A stretch of 64,000 nucleotides of DNA, from the NCBI GenBank assembly GCA_033961575.1, contig CM066739.1, positions 68,200,559 to 68,264,558 of the forward strand, in the 5' to 3' direction. Source of the DNA: Aselliscus stoliczkanus. Taxonomy: Eukaryota; Chordata; Mammalia; Chiroptera; Hipposideridae. The translations under genes were made by a program, and so were the position numbers. Shown here one piece after another: positions 1 through 10,934 of this stretch (positions are counted from its first letter, which is position 1; every line of letters starts with the position of its first letter). Below the pieces are notes generated by a model. It was given only the letters and a program-made list of their open reading frames with translations, was not told where the DNA came from and did no database searches.

Positions 1-159
1 GGACCGCTAATTGTCTCAGTCTCAGTTTTCCTCTACTTCCCGAGTCAAAGAGTTTCCAGCTAAGCCTATGACCATCCATCCAGCTTAAGGAGTAGGTCAT
101 AAGCGCCATAACCACACGATGTTTGTTCCACTCACTGCTCTATCCCTTGCACTTAGAAG

Positions 160-206
160 GGTACCTGACACATAGTATGTGCTCAACAAATACTTGTTGA
201 ATTGTT
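160..206 (+). repeat. L2-type LINE 3' tail
   Basis: The stretch reads like the conserved end of L2: a 'gtacctgacacatagta' motif followed by 'gtgctcaacaaatacttg' and a GAATTG end. It is only a short relic. Confidence 0.5.
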
Positions 207-1954
207 CTTTTCTCATCAAACTTGGACTTAATAAGAACTGTGAAAATACCTACACAGTTCTCTCAGCCCAACAGACCTCTGTGCATGTCCTCTGCATCTC
301 CTCTCTGCCAGGCATCATGGTACCTGCTGGGAAACACTTTGTTGCTGATGGTAAGATGCTTTCAGTTTCTCAGAGCTTAACAGGAAGGACAGGTGTATCA
401 ATAAATAAGTGTAATTTGTCATCACATTTGCAATGATGGATATATGGCAAGATCTCCAATTGCCAGAGGGTAGGGAGTGGCTAAAAAAGTGTGGGAGAGA
501 TCACCATATGAGAAGCCTGAACTAGGATTACAGAATGAGCAAATATTTAAGGGGAAGTGGAAGATAGGCAGAATATTCCAGAAGGAGGAACAATATGTGT
601 GGAAACAGAGAGGTATGAAGCAGTGTGATGTGTTTGAGAACAACGTGTCATTTTGTTGGTCTAGGACTTATAGGTCAAAGAAGTGAGGTGGCTGAGAAGA
701 TCAGGGACCACACAGCTCTCCCTCAGGAATGGGATACATATAGGAGGCAGTGAAGATGTGGGACCCACTTTCCTGGGACCCTAGCATCTTGCTTCACCTG
801 AAAAAATAGACTGGTGACTAACTCTCTGCAATAATGCATTTTGCCAGGTTGTGGCAGGTACCGCCTTTAGCATGAATCAATTCTTTAAACTCCTTTTTAA
901 AAAAAAGCTCAAAATACGCAGGAAAAGCTTGCCCACTTTATTCCATTTTCATACACATATAATGGATTTTCTGGGAAAGGTGTGAATTCTAACATCCTGT
1001 CCCGTTTTCTTCAAAACTTCATTGATATTTCTCAGACCACGTGCTCAAATTTCTCACTCAAAAATTGTGCCCGGTATGTAGTAAACATGTAGCATGTGCT
1101 TGTCAGATGACTAAGTAAATAAATAAATAGTGACATGAATTGATGACAAAATAAAAATACTGTCCATAGTTATTAAAGATTTACCACTTAAAAAGAAGCA
1201 GCAAATATAACAAGAATCCTAAGTTGGCATAAAGAATTTTAATTTTTTAAAAAGCCTCAAACGTCTTCCTGCTAGAATACTTGTTTCCCCATCGAAAAAG
1301 CTGGGCTAGAAAAGTGAACAAAGACAGAAAGTATCCAATGTGCAAACTGAATTCAAGGCCGTCTTCCCACAGAGTCACCTAGGAGAACTTGGTTCCGGCT
1401 GACAAAAACAAAAAACAAAAAAAAAACTGTCCAGTCTGTTGCTGTTACCCAAACCTGTGTCTTGGTTCCAGAAATAACATGCCTGGCTAACTCAGGAGAG
1501 AGAGCAAGAGAGAAAATGTTTGCCTTGAATTTACCTGGAAAATGTCAAGGTTGGCCTTCCATATCAATTCATAGGAGATTTTTTTACTTTTGGGGGGAAG
1601 AGTGAGGAGATGGAAGGGTAGGAAATTTTGTTTGGCAGGTGTTAGATCCATGTTCATATTCTATACTGATCCTGAAACAAACTTAAGAGAACCAGGTCAA
1701 TTTTGAGGAGCTTTGAATTATTTACGCTTATTCACGGTGTCAGAGGCTGTGCTTGATGGTATTTTTTCCCATCTCTATTATGGAAAACTACTGTCAGGGG
1801 GAAGGAACAGTTTGTGCTCCTGACATTTGCAGGGTCCATGCCGGTTTGGGACACACGACTGGGGCGGGAGGATGTACAAATACACGGTGCACTGCTTCTT
1901 TCCCTGCCTCCTTTCTTACCCTCTACACGTCAGAGAGGGGAGCAGCACGAGCCA
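207..1954. other. Intronic sequence, no recognised feature
   Basis: Ordinary AT-rich intronic DNA with A-rich patches near 900 and 1405-1428. A short L2/MIR-like scrap ('gtgcccggtatgtagtaaac') lies near 1067-1090. No convincing coding exon or young repeat is visible. Confidence 0.5.
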
Positions 1955-2165
1955 ACAGCTGAGCGCTTGCTATGGGTCAGGCACCGAACTTGAACCCTCT
2001 CCTTGTAGCATCTCAACAACCTTATGATGTAGTATTCCTATTAATCCCATTAGGAACATGAGGACAATCAGGTTCCGAGAGGTGACACATCATGCCCCAA
2101 ACCTCAGGGGTAATAAAGAGTCAAAGCCAAACTTAAAATCAGACAGCAGGACTCAGATGACTATC
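1955..2165 (+). repeat. MIR SINE
   Basis: Near-complete but diverged MIR in forward orientation. It holds a 'gagcgcttgctatgggtcag' start, a degenerate core with 'atctcaacaaccttatga', a 'taggaacatgaggacaatcag' stretch standing for the 'gatgaggaaactgag' motif, and a terminal 'actcagatgac' segment. Confidence 0.7.
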
Positions 2166-2689
2166 TTGTTAACCCCTACTCTAAGAGTCTTGTTTTGAAA
2201 TTGCACTTCGGAGTGACTTTTAAAACAGAAGGAAAAATTTTAAAGAAGGTAAAGAGTAAATTGTAATTTTACCTTCAAAGTGCTAGTTCTATCAACAGGC
2301 TTCATGTTAATAATAAAATTGCCACAGCCACAGGACATTTTTGAGTCCCCATGGGTCATTGGTCCTTTTATTTTCATGCCTCAGGAAAAAACATACCCAA
2401 CCAAGGGCTCACCCTTTTGAATAATGTCTTGAAGAGCAAATGGCATTTAATAACTAATTGAATTCTCTCTTTGATGCTTCTCAAACTTTCCATTGTATCT
2501 TGGTTATCTTTTCTCTCACACATAGAGTTAAGGATCTTTTCCCTTCTCTGTGAATGGAGAAATGAGGTAGGAAAGGGATGGCAGACACTAGCTTTTTAAA
2601 AACCTGCCCCAAATTTCACCTGGTGACTTTGGAAGTTAGGACAAGGATCCCTGACCTCCCACGTGGGTCAAATCCCCTGGTGATGTTCT

Positions 2690-2888
2690 TTGGGTACCAG
2701 GCATCTCTTCTTTGTAGTACTTATCGTAGTTGTAATTTGACATTTATTTCTGTAGTATGGAGTAGCCTGTTTCTCCCTCTGATCTGTAAGCTGCATGAGC
2801 TCAGGGATATGTTTGTCTTTGCTCATCATTGTATCTTCAAGCCCAGGGAAGCTCTTGGCATCAGTACTAAGTGTTGCTAAATGAATTC
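2690..2888 (+). repeat. L2 LINE 3' end
   Basis: Contains the typical L2 tail order: 'gatctgtaagctgcatgag' and 'ctcagggatatgtttg', then a 'tgtatcttcaagcccag' block and a final 'aagtgttgctaaatgaatt'. Forward orientation, strongly diverged. Confidence 0.65.
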
Positions 2889-2889
2889 G

Positions 2890-3849
2890 TGCATGTAAGA
2901 CTGCTTGCTGTCCTCACCCTGCTTTTTCATCACTGTGTATTTAACATGTGGATACTTTGCCTATAAAAATGAAACATGCAATCAGACAAGATTGGGGAAA
3001 TATCTTTGGGCGCACTTGCCATCTGTTTCGTAATCCGTATCTGGAAAGTCTAAGCTTCAAGCAGGCCCTGGGGACAGGCATGGGGTCAGACGTAACTGTT
3101 TAGTATTGAGCTGTTGGAAGGCTCTTGGGGAGCTCCATAACCTGTCCAGGAGGAAGTGGGGAACATGATTAGATGGTTTGAAGGCAGCATCCAGGAGACA
3201 TTTGGCTAGGGCAGAGTTTAAGCAAGTGTGATTGTGGTTGATGGTAATATGACAACAGGTGAGTCATTCTTCTTCCTGGCTTTCATTAGGGTGTGTCCTC
3301 TGAGCTAAATTAGAAATCCAGCCAAAGGACTTGGCACTCATCATTATAAACAGGGTCACTTCCAGCCAATACAGGGAGATGGCTGCAACTTCCCTTTCAG
3401 ACCTAAAAGAGGGTGTGATGGCTTCCCTAGGACCACGCAGGCCCAAGGCCACTCTTCTTGCTTTTCTCTCCACAGTCTCAAGTCAGCCATGTTGAAGCCA
3501 TGCTTTAGTCTTCAGCTGCCACCATCTTCTTCTAGAGAAACCATGGGAAAAATGTCCAACGTTCCAAGTTTACTTCCCCGGAGTCTCCCAACCAACGTTT
3601 CAAGTTTTCCGTAAATTATCTCACAATATGTCACTGGTGAAATTCTCCTTTTAATTCCCACACAGCTGATGTTTGGAGAGGTATTACCAGAGCCAAATTC
3701 AAACTCACTGACCCATGTGTTTTCAGCAGAGGAGCAGGACATAGCCTGAGATGAACCAGAATTTTTCTCAGGACTGCTATTCGTAGGAAGACACAACAGA
3801 AGCCCTTTGGCACAATGTGGTGCTCACAAATGAGGATTTGGTAAACGGA
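2890..3849. other. Unique intronic sequence, nothing recognised
   Basis: No repeat or coding signature is apparent. Reading frames here are short, lack family resemblance and are consistent with chance. Confidence 0.4.
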
Positions 3850-3965
3850 ATCATGTATTTTCTCCTTTACTCCTCACAACATTCTAGGAAGTAGGTATTC
3901 TCCCCATCTGTTGCTTGAGAAAACAGTCACAAAGCTAATAAATGATGGACTCAGGATCCAAACCT
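3850..3965 (+). repeat. MIR SINE fragment
   Basis: MIR core and 3' half: 'tcctcacaacattctagga' plus 'gtaggtattctccccatctg', followed by 'acaaagctaataaatgatgg' and an 'actcaggatccaaacc' block. These match the order of the MIR core and the accession 'cacagctagtaagtgg' segment. Confidence 0.7.
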
Positions 3966-4159
3966 AAGTAACCTACAAATTAAAGGTGAATTTTCAAAAG
4001 CAACAGATGAAGAGATTTCCTTATGGTAAGGTCTCGAGGGTAAGAATAACAGGATACCTAGCATAAAATCAAGAAGCTTATGTTTGGTCAAATTTTTAAA
4101 AACTCAAGTATATCTGACCATCTCCTCTACAGATAGTTCCATTCTATCCAGGAGGCTGT

Positions 4160-4265
4160 GTTTTCAAGTGGCTTCTGGAATCCTTCAGCTATTTACTCCT
4201 GACTAAATTATTTAACATCTCTAAGCTTTCATTTCCTCATCTGTATTGTTATAAATACTAAGAAA
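4160..4265 (+). repeat. MIR SINE fragment
   Basis: A 'ctgactaaattatttaacat' stretch followed by 'ctctaagctttcatttcctc' and 'atctgtattg' corresponds to the middle of MIR ('cctctctgtgcctcagtttc'). Diverged. Confidence 0.5.
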
Positions 4266-4344
4266 CAACATATGGAAATAATAAACTTAAGGAAACACAA
4301 TGGAGGGAAATAATAACAGGGATGCATATCAAGTCATTTTTTTT

Positions 4345-4741
4345 AAAAGATTTTATTGGGGAACCGGGGAAGGGGAACAGACAAGTTGCAGTCCTTTTGT
4401 TCTTCGGTCTAGTTGTGGAGGACATTGCTTCACTGCCCATGTTGGTATTATCATTGCGCTCTTCCCGGATGAGGCAGATCGGTCGCCGGCCTCTGGATGG
4501 TCGCTCACTGTGGCTATTGGCAACTCACGCTGGCTGCTGGCCACTCACTGTAGCCTATGGCAGCCCACTGCAGCAGGGGCTGCAGCCTACACCATCGCCG
4601 GGGCTCAGACAGCCCAGCTCCAGGTGGAGCTGTTGTTAGCTGTGGAGGGCAGTGTCACTGGCCCTCATATGTGGGATCCAAACTGGGGTGGCTGGTGTCC
4701 CAAGCTAGCTCTTAACCAACACGCCATTCAGCAGATCCAAT
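4345..4741 (-). mobile_element. Long composite tRNA-derived SINE with 13-bp target duplication
   Basis: This ~397-bp insertion lies between two perfect copies of a 13-bp target duplication (AGTCATTTTTTTT at 4332-4344 and 4742-4754). It reads on the minus strand. The head (right end) is a tRNA-like region with a B-box-like 'gtttggatccca', followed by 'catatgagggcca' and 'gtgacactgccctcc'. The body continues for about 250 bp with several short related blocks around 'cactgtagc', 'cactgtggc' and 'ggagctgggctg'. The tail (left end) holds 'ctgttccccttccccgg' and 'ccccaataaaatc' before an A-rich end. Three shorter elements in the window share only the head. The tail style is one I associate with rhinolophoid bat SINEs. 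It probably arose by fusion of a head SINE with a tail element and moved with L1 machinery. Confidence 0.8.
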
Positions 4742-5082
4742 AGTCATTTTTTTTGAATATATAAAATTTCCAAGCTTACATAGCAAGAAATTGTGACTAC
4801 AGTAGCCCATCAATAAAAGTAATATCTACTGTAATCCAAAGAAGGCATTTGGCCTTGCTTCAGTGGGAAAAATCTTCCAAATAACCAAAGAATCTTTAAA
4901 AATAGAATTTATTTGCAAAACTGATTTTTGAACCCCAAATCTATAATGAACAATTCCAAATATGCATATATATAGTTGTGTCTGGACATAGATGAAAAAA
5001 ATCTTAAATAAAACCTTAGTGAGATAGAAAACAACAAATGTGTTGAACGCAGAAAAAGAAATATCCACTTCAGCTGGCGGGG

Positions 5083-5112
5083 TGTGTGTGTGGGGGGGGG
5101 TGGGGGGGGGAC
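5083..5112 (+). repeat. (GT)n/poly-G tract
   Basis: A short GT run is followed by two G runs of nine to ten bases separated by a T. It is G-quadruplex-capable and lies about 120 bp from the long polypyrimidine tract. Confidence 0.8.
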
Positions 5113-5229
5113 AGGAGCAACCCTCTTCTGGTGGAACATTCCACAAGTGAAGACAGTCAGCCTCTGGAAGCCAGAGTCACATCAGGCCAGCAAAAGCTCA
5201 AAGGCTGCTTGTATTACAGCTTTGCTTCC

Positions 5230-5520
5230 AGCTGGTGTTCCTCCCCTCCCCCCCTTCTCCTCCCCTCCCCTCCCCCCTCTCCTCCCCTCCCCTCCCCTCC
5301 CCTCTTTTCTCCTCCCCTCCCCTCCCCCCTCTCCTCCCCTCCCCTCCACTCTTTTCTCCTCCCCTCCCCTCCCCCTCTCCTCCCCTCTTTTCTCCTCCCC
5401 TCCCCTCCCCTCTCCTCCCCTCCCCTCCCCTCGTTTCTCCTCCCCTCCCCTCCCCCCTCTCCTCCCCGCCCCTCCACTCTTTTCTCCTCCCCTCCCCTCC
5501 CTTCCCTTACTTCTCCTCCT
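5230..5520 (+). repeat. Polypyrimidine minisatellite (CTCCC-rich, ~46-bp higher-order unit)
   Basis: Nearly 300 bp are almost pure C and T. The short unit is CCCCT/CTCCC, but a higher-order period is visible. A 'tcttttctcctcc' or 'tcgtttctcctcc' marker recurs near 5304, 5350, 5387, 5432 and 5478, giving a ~46-bp unit with one shortened copy of 37 bp. Long proline/serine or glycine/glutamate reading frames across it are composition artefacts, not genes. A less regular pyrimidine-rich tail continues to about 5585. Confidence 0.9.
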
Positions 5521-5589
5521 CCTACTCCTCTTCTTCTCTCTCTGCCCCTCTCCCCCTGCCTCTCTCCGTCCCTCTCTTTTGGTCTATTT

Positions 5590-6598
5590 GTTTTCCTAAG
5601 GAAATCTTTTGGATTTCCCTCACAATTTTTTCATTTACTATCTCAATTCACTTACAAATATATGAATTATCTTAATACATTTAAGTGTATTGTCTTCGTG
5701 TATACTCTTTTCATTGTACTTTTATGGGATGTTCTAATTTACCATCTTTCCATAATCTCTTTATAATTATTACATTTTTCTTTTAAAAGCATAATCATTT
5801 TTTATTACTGTTTTATTCCTGATTTCTGTCCTTGATCTTCAACCCCAGGTACAATAGACGTATATTTTTAACTTTTCAAACTTCTGGGTTTTGCTTTTTT
5901 AACTATTTATCTCTAAGTAACCTCATTAAACTAATCTTAGGTTTCTTTCATTTTAAATCTTATAGTATTCTTTCTAGCCCTGTCCTAACCGGTTTGACAC
6001 ACCATTGCTAATACAGTGCCAGGCCCATGGGGAACATGTGATCCCTTTGGGCTAACAAAAGAAAACCTGTATGAGGATGGGAAGGCAGAGAGTTCAAATT
6101 GAATGTTTAGAAGCCATTAGAAGCTGGATAAGTCCATCTAATGATCAGGTGATTTAAAGATAGAGATAGTGATTGGGTTTTAGAGTTCAGTAAAGAGATC
6201 CAAAACTCAGGACCAATGAGACGAGTAGAGAGAAAACTCTCTGAAGATGCAATAAGGAGATCTAGCTCGAAACATTGGACTCCAGAGCTCCAGGAAAGAA
6301 AAGATATTTTCTGCCAAGTGACCTCTCCTTAGACCAAAATAAATGTTTTGACACTCCTGCAGGCTCAGTGAATTCTCCGCATTGTGAACCAAGGCTTGAC
6401 TGCCTAGAGGTGAAGACCTGTCCAGTGACATACTGTTCATTCACCTTAGAAGCTCAGGGCTCTGGCTTTCTTTAGTCACAGGCAAGAGCGCTAATTGGAC
6501 AAGACGGCGGTTTTCTCTCAAGTGAGAAATACCTGCTGAGAAAACTAACAGATAGGTTTGGACACACAGCAGGTTATCTGAGATCCTGAAAAAGCAAG
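5590..6598. other. AT-rich intronic DNA, possible old LINE remnants
   Basis: 5600-5990 is T-rich and reads like strongly decayed LINE 3' or antisense sequence, but I cannot place it. 6000-6598 looks like unique intron. No coding exon is seen. Confidence 0.35.
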
Positions 6599-6600
6599 TA

Positions 6601-7017
6601 TAGATGTTCCTCCACTTACCATGGGGTTATGACCTGATAAACCCATTGTGAGTTGAAAACAAGCGTCAATCGAAATGCCTTGAAACCACCTAACCTACTG
6701 AGCACCATCGCTTAGCCTACCCTACATTAACATGCTCACAACACATACATTAGCCCACAGTTGGGTAAAATCATGTAACATAATGAATGCACTGCAGAGT
6801 ATTGGTTGTTTACACTCGTGATAGCGTGGCTGATAGCTGTGGTTCATTGCCGCTGTCCAGCAATACGAGATGGTATTAAACCACATATCACTAGACTAGA
6901 AAACGATCAAAATGCTAAATTTGAACTATGGTTTCTACTGAATGTGTACTAGTTACGCACAATCAAATTCAAAAAATTGTTTAGGTTGCGGCATTGTAAG
7001 TCAGGGACCGTCTGTAC
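6601..7017. mobile_element. Tc1/mariner (Tigger-like) non-autonomous DNA transposon
   Basis: The ends form imperfect terminal inverted repeats: 'tagatgttcctccacttac' at the left against the complement of 'gtaagtcagggaccgtctg' at the right. Both ends abut a TA dinucleotide (6599-6600 and 7018-7019), the target duplication expected for Tc1/mariner elements. The interior contains 'cacctaacctactgagcacc' and 'gcttagcctaccctacatta', which I recognise from a common ancient mammalian family. No transposase is encoded. Confidence 0.75.
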
Positions 7018-7554
7018 TATGCAGGCAGAAGGAGATGACCTATTAGAAAAAGAGTGAATATGAGCCCAGAGGCCACTGCCCCTCAGGTAATGAGAATATT
7101 AACTACTTAAACTTTTTACTTCTTGAGCTTTTAGCCCTTGAAAGAATTTCAATACAATGCCTGAGTCAAGAAGGGGGATAATACATATTAAGTGAATGAA
7201 TGGATGGAAAGGTAATAAACGAACAAATGAATTCATGGCATGGGAGTGACAATCCCCAGAAATATCTCCATAGAACAGAAGGCTTACCATCTGGCCCCAG
7301 CCAACCTACTGTGGAATTTCAAGCAAATATATTTACATCTCAAATTTATTTTCTGCAGACTAAAACTGCAGGTGTTAGAAAGATAATTATAAAATAAAGG
7401 TTCATTGGACAGCAGGTATAAAGGTAAAAAATTATAAGTTGCCTGCTGTTTAAGCCTTCATGTGTTTAATCTTTGTAAATATTTTATGGGTGTCTAAGAC
7501 AGAATATGTATTATGCAGCTATGGTAGTTTTTGTTTTAAAATTAGACCTTTATA

Positions 7555-7790
7555 TAACTTATGAAGTGATTCACCCAATAAGTCTAGTACCCATCTGACA
7601 CTATACAGTTATTATAATATTATTGACTATATTCCCTATGCTGTAGTTAACATCCCTTTGACTGTTAGCTGTTTTCAGTTTTTCCTGTCTTGATTTATTT
7701 TAGATTGAGATATTTTACTTTCATTTCATTATTTCCCTCTCTAATAGTTAGTGGTTATCACAGAAATTAGAATATATGTATCTAACTAAT
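7555..7790 (-). mobile_element. L1 3' end fragment
   Basis: The antisense L1 3'-UTR motif 'gtacccatctgacactata' and 'attgactatattccctatgc' with 'tgtagttaacatccc' also appear in the younger L1 at 20021-22102. This is therefore a diverged minus-strand L1 3' end. Confidence 0.6.
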
Positions 7791-7979
7791 TTCACTCGAG
7801 TTTAATTTAATAAACAGCTTTACTCTCTACAAACCAGTACAAGGACCTTAGAATGACTAACTCCGGTCACTCAACATCCCAAACTAAATGGTATTGTTAT
7901 ACCATATTTTAGTTCTGTCTTGATTTTTTTACTCCTTTAGACATTATTGTTATAATTTTATAAAGTCAATAATTTAAGA

Positions 7980-8785
7980 TTGACCCACATGTTTACCATT
8001 TTCCTTGCTTACAATTTCTGTTTCTCTGAAAATGTCTCCATTGACCCTCCTTGTTGAAAGGGAGTTTTGCTAGATATAGAATTCCAGGATATCAGTTTTA
8101 TTTCAACACCTTAAAGATGTCCTTCTGGCTTTGATTTTGCTCTTGAAAAGTCAGCTTTACTGTCTTTTTCCTTTTTTAGAAATCTACCCTTTCTCTTTGC
8201 TGTTTTTAAGGTCTCGTCTTCTTTGCTAAAAATATTTTGCAGTTTATGATGTATCAAGTTGTGGATTTCTTTTTCTATATCTTAGTTGGCATTTACTGGA
8301 ATCTGGATCTGTCTTTTACAGGTTCTAGAAAATCCCCAGCAATACTCTATCCAAATAGTGTCTCTCCCCTACTCTTTTTTTTTTTTTTTTTTTGAGGCAG
8401 TGTCACTGGCCCTCATATGTGGGACCCTAACCGGGGCCGCTGGCCTCCCAAGCCAGGGTCCCCTATTCTTTTTAAAATCGACTTCTGGAATTCCAACAAG
8501 CATATGTTAAATCTCATCATCCTTTCCCTCCGTGTGTCTAAACCTCTCTTTCATATTTTCCATCTCCTTCATTTTCTGTACTGAATACAGGCTACTTCTT
8601 CAACTCTATTTCCTGGTTTATTAATTCACTTTTAAGCTGTATTTAGTCTGCATTTCTAACTTATTATAACGTTATTTTCATATCTGCAAATGACTAAAAC
8701 ATCCCTAGAGGATCACTTTTACGAAACATTTTCATTACAGGCCAATTCAATTTATATGTTTTTTAAAAACTATTATTGAACTTAG
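7980..8785 (-). mobile_element. Old L1/HAL1-like fragment (hosting a SINE)
   Basis: Contains 'gagttttgctagatataga' plus 'attccaggatatcag', and 'gatgtccttctggcttt' plus 'gaaaagtcagc'. These are the antisense form of a segment common to ancient L1/HAL1 copies. The SINE at 8379-8458 interrupts it. Exact family and borders are uncertain. Confidence 0.5.
8379..8458 (-). mobile_element. Truncated tRNA-derived SINE with target duplication
   Basis: A T-run (A-tail on the minus strand) is followed by 'gaggcagtgtcactggccct' and 'catatgtgggaccctaaccg'. This is the complement of the SINE head also found at 4345-4741 and 43103-43210. It is flanked by a 14-bp direct repeat, TCCCCTACTCTTTT (8365-8378) and TCCCCTATTCTTTT (8459-8472), with one mismatch. 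The 5' part of the tRNA-like region, including the A box, is missing. Confidence 0.75.
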
Positions 8786-9750
8786 CATATGAGTCTCGTT
8801 CTTAGTAGTAAAGTCAGCTAGAATCAGAAAGAAATAGTCTGCCTTGTTTATAAACCTCCTTGATACGCTCTTCTCTAGTGCCTTCTTACCCCTGAATCTT
8901 GAAGTCATTACAATCTTTTTAGGTCAAGTCAGAAGTCCACACCCTTTGTTATGGTTGGGAATATCCCACAGGTCTGCAGGTTTGGGTCTGATGCTTCTCT
9001 AGCACAAAAGTCCATTTAATTATAAGGTTCTTCCAATTAGAGATTTTGAATGACAAAATTTAAACCATTTGACTATGCTACTCCATGCTCCCTTTTTCTC
9101 CTCCTCAGTCTATTTTGAAGACTACGATTTTTCCCATTTCACTGCTGCAGAAAGCAAACACTAGTCTTCCCGGAGTTTGGGAGGAAGCCCAGTGTTCACT
9201 GCCTGCCTGCCAGGCCCAGGCTCCACAGGTGGCGCTCCTGCCCGCAGCAGTGTTTCAGAGCCTAAGCCCTTCTGCAAACAGGGGCCACTCGGCCTGGTGT
9301 GGATGGCTGTCAGGTGACTGCTGCCTCAGGATGCGAGAAGCAACCTGGGTTGGTCTCCAGGCCTGCAAATAAACTCGTGGCCATCGAGGTTCGCTCTCAT
9401 GACTCAGCCGTTCCTTATGAAAGGGTCTACTGTGTAAGGAGCAGGAGGCTCGAAGGTCCGAAAAAAGGAGCAGCAGAGGAAAGCTGTTGAAATGAAGTCA
9501 TTGAAATCAAGTGCAAAAGTGGCCGTTTTAGGCTGCCGCTGCTTTGTAGTGGCAGGCAGAGAATTTTCCACGGAAAGAATAATCGTTATGAGAAAGTTAA
9601 TCTTTGTGTACCCAAAGCAAACAGGGTCAAGTCACCTTCTTGGGATCGCTGAGAAAAGCAAGATTTCAGAACAGGCTCAGTAAATGCTGAGTTTGTAACT
9701 TGACGTCCTATTCTAGTCTGGTGTCATTAAAAAAAAAAAAAAAGACTTAG
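8786..9750. other. Unique intronic sequence
   Basis: Nothing recognised apart from a 14-base A-run near 9729-9743. The stretch 9170-9300 is somewhat GC-richer and CAG/CTG-rich, but has no exon-like pattern that I can assign. Confidence 0.35.
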
Positions 9751-9754
9751 GGCT

Positions 9755-9900
9755 GAATTCTCGTTCCACATTTTCTATCTTTGGGACCATGGGCAAGCTT
9801 CTTACCATGTCTGAGCTTCGGTTCCCTTACCTGAAAACTGGGCATAATAATAATGACACCTTTGTGAGAATCAGAGATGACACATATAAAGAAAAGATAC
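9755..9900 (+). repeat. MIR SINE fragment
   Basis: Shows the MIR order: 'gggaccatgggcaagcttct' then 'taccatgtctgagcttcgg', 'ttcccttacctgaaaactgg', 'gcataataataatgacacc' and 'gtgagaatcagagatgacac'. Forward orientation. Confidence 0.8.
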
Positions 9901-10144
9901 AGAAATTGGTAGTTACCTACTCATATCCATTCTCCCCTTCTTTCCTGGTAATAAGAACTATAATTTTGTCTGGGCACATCACCATTCAGATAATAGGAAA
10001 TACTCCCCAAAATCATGCACCTATGTTTGTATAAATTTGGGCTAATGACATATAAGAAATACTGCACATGACTTCCACTGAGTTTTATGTTCTTTTCACT
10101 TTCAACCAAACAATGTTGATGCAAAGAACTAGGTTTAATATCTA

Positions 10145-10345
10145 TCAAAATTAAAATTTCACACTTTTTGACCCAACAATCCCACTTCTAAAAATATAGC
10201 CTAAATACTGGGATATGTGCATAAAAGATCCAATAAAATGTATTGCATAATTTTTTTTGTGATATCAAAAGACTGGAAACAAATGTGCAACAGTGATGAT
10301 TGGCTAAATAAATGATTTATACCCAAGCAGTAGATCACTATGAAA
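10145..10345 (+). mobile_element. Old L1 (L1M) ORF2-end fragment
   Basis: 'acccaacaatcccacttct', 'gactggaaacaaatgtgcaa' and 'gattggctaaataaatga' follow the order of the end of an ancient L1 ORF2 in the sense orientation. No frame is open. Confidence 0.6.
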
Positions 10346-10439
10346 CTATTAGCCTGAGAGAAAATAATCTCCATGTGGAGTAAATTCCCATTTGGGGGAA
10401 AATGATTATATATGTATTTCCCAAAGAGAGCTATATCTC

Positions 10440-10925
10440 ATGATGTGACCTTGACACTCCTACCAAGTGATGGGGGCTAGGTCTCCTCCTCTTGACTCAA
10501 GGCAGCAGAAGTGACACTGAGTGACTTTTAAAGCTAAGTCAAAAAGGAGAAGTGGCTTTCTCCTTGTTGAGCAGCAGACTCAAATCAGAGTCCAAAGTCA
10601 CCACATAATAGGTCGCCATGCTGTGGGGAGGCGACACCACATGGAGAGACTGCATATAAGTGCTGTGCTCAGCAGTCTCCGTCTTCAGTTCCACCTAGTC
10701 CAGACAGCAAAAATGGGAATGAGTGAGCCTTCAGGTGATTCCAGCCCCCTTGCTTTCGAATCTTTTGAGCTGAGGATCCAGGCATCAGGGATCCTCAGAG
10801 AAGTCACCCACTCTGTGCTCCTTGAATCCCTATGAATCCCTGAATCACAGAGTGGGTGACATAGTAAAATGGTTGCCTTTTTATGTCACTAAGCTTGGGG
10901 TGGTTTGTTGCCCAGCATTTTTTAT
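10440..10925 (+). repeat. Old LTR-like or MER repeat containing a 15-bp inverted repeat
   Basis: The end 'gttgcctttttatgtcact', 'aagcttggggtggtttgttg' and 'cccagca' is a signature I know from abundant ancient mammalian repeats of MLT/MER type. The exact family is not certain. Inside it, 10803-10817 and 10846-10860 are perfect reverse complements (GTCACCCACTCTGTG), able to form a stem with a 28-base loop. The loop repeats 'gaatccct' and 'tgaatccct'. Confidence 0.45.
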
Positions 10926-10934
10926 GAGTATAAG

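Noticed and set aside
4300..4743. 147-codon frame across the composite SINE
   Set aside because: It is entirely within the retroposon and its target site, and has no protein similarity.
5084..5766. Long proline/serine-rich frames of up to 226 codons
   Set aside because: They are translations of a C/T simple-sequence tract. All frames are open because the tract lacks A and G, and no splice or family evidence exists.
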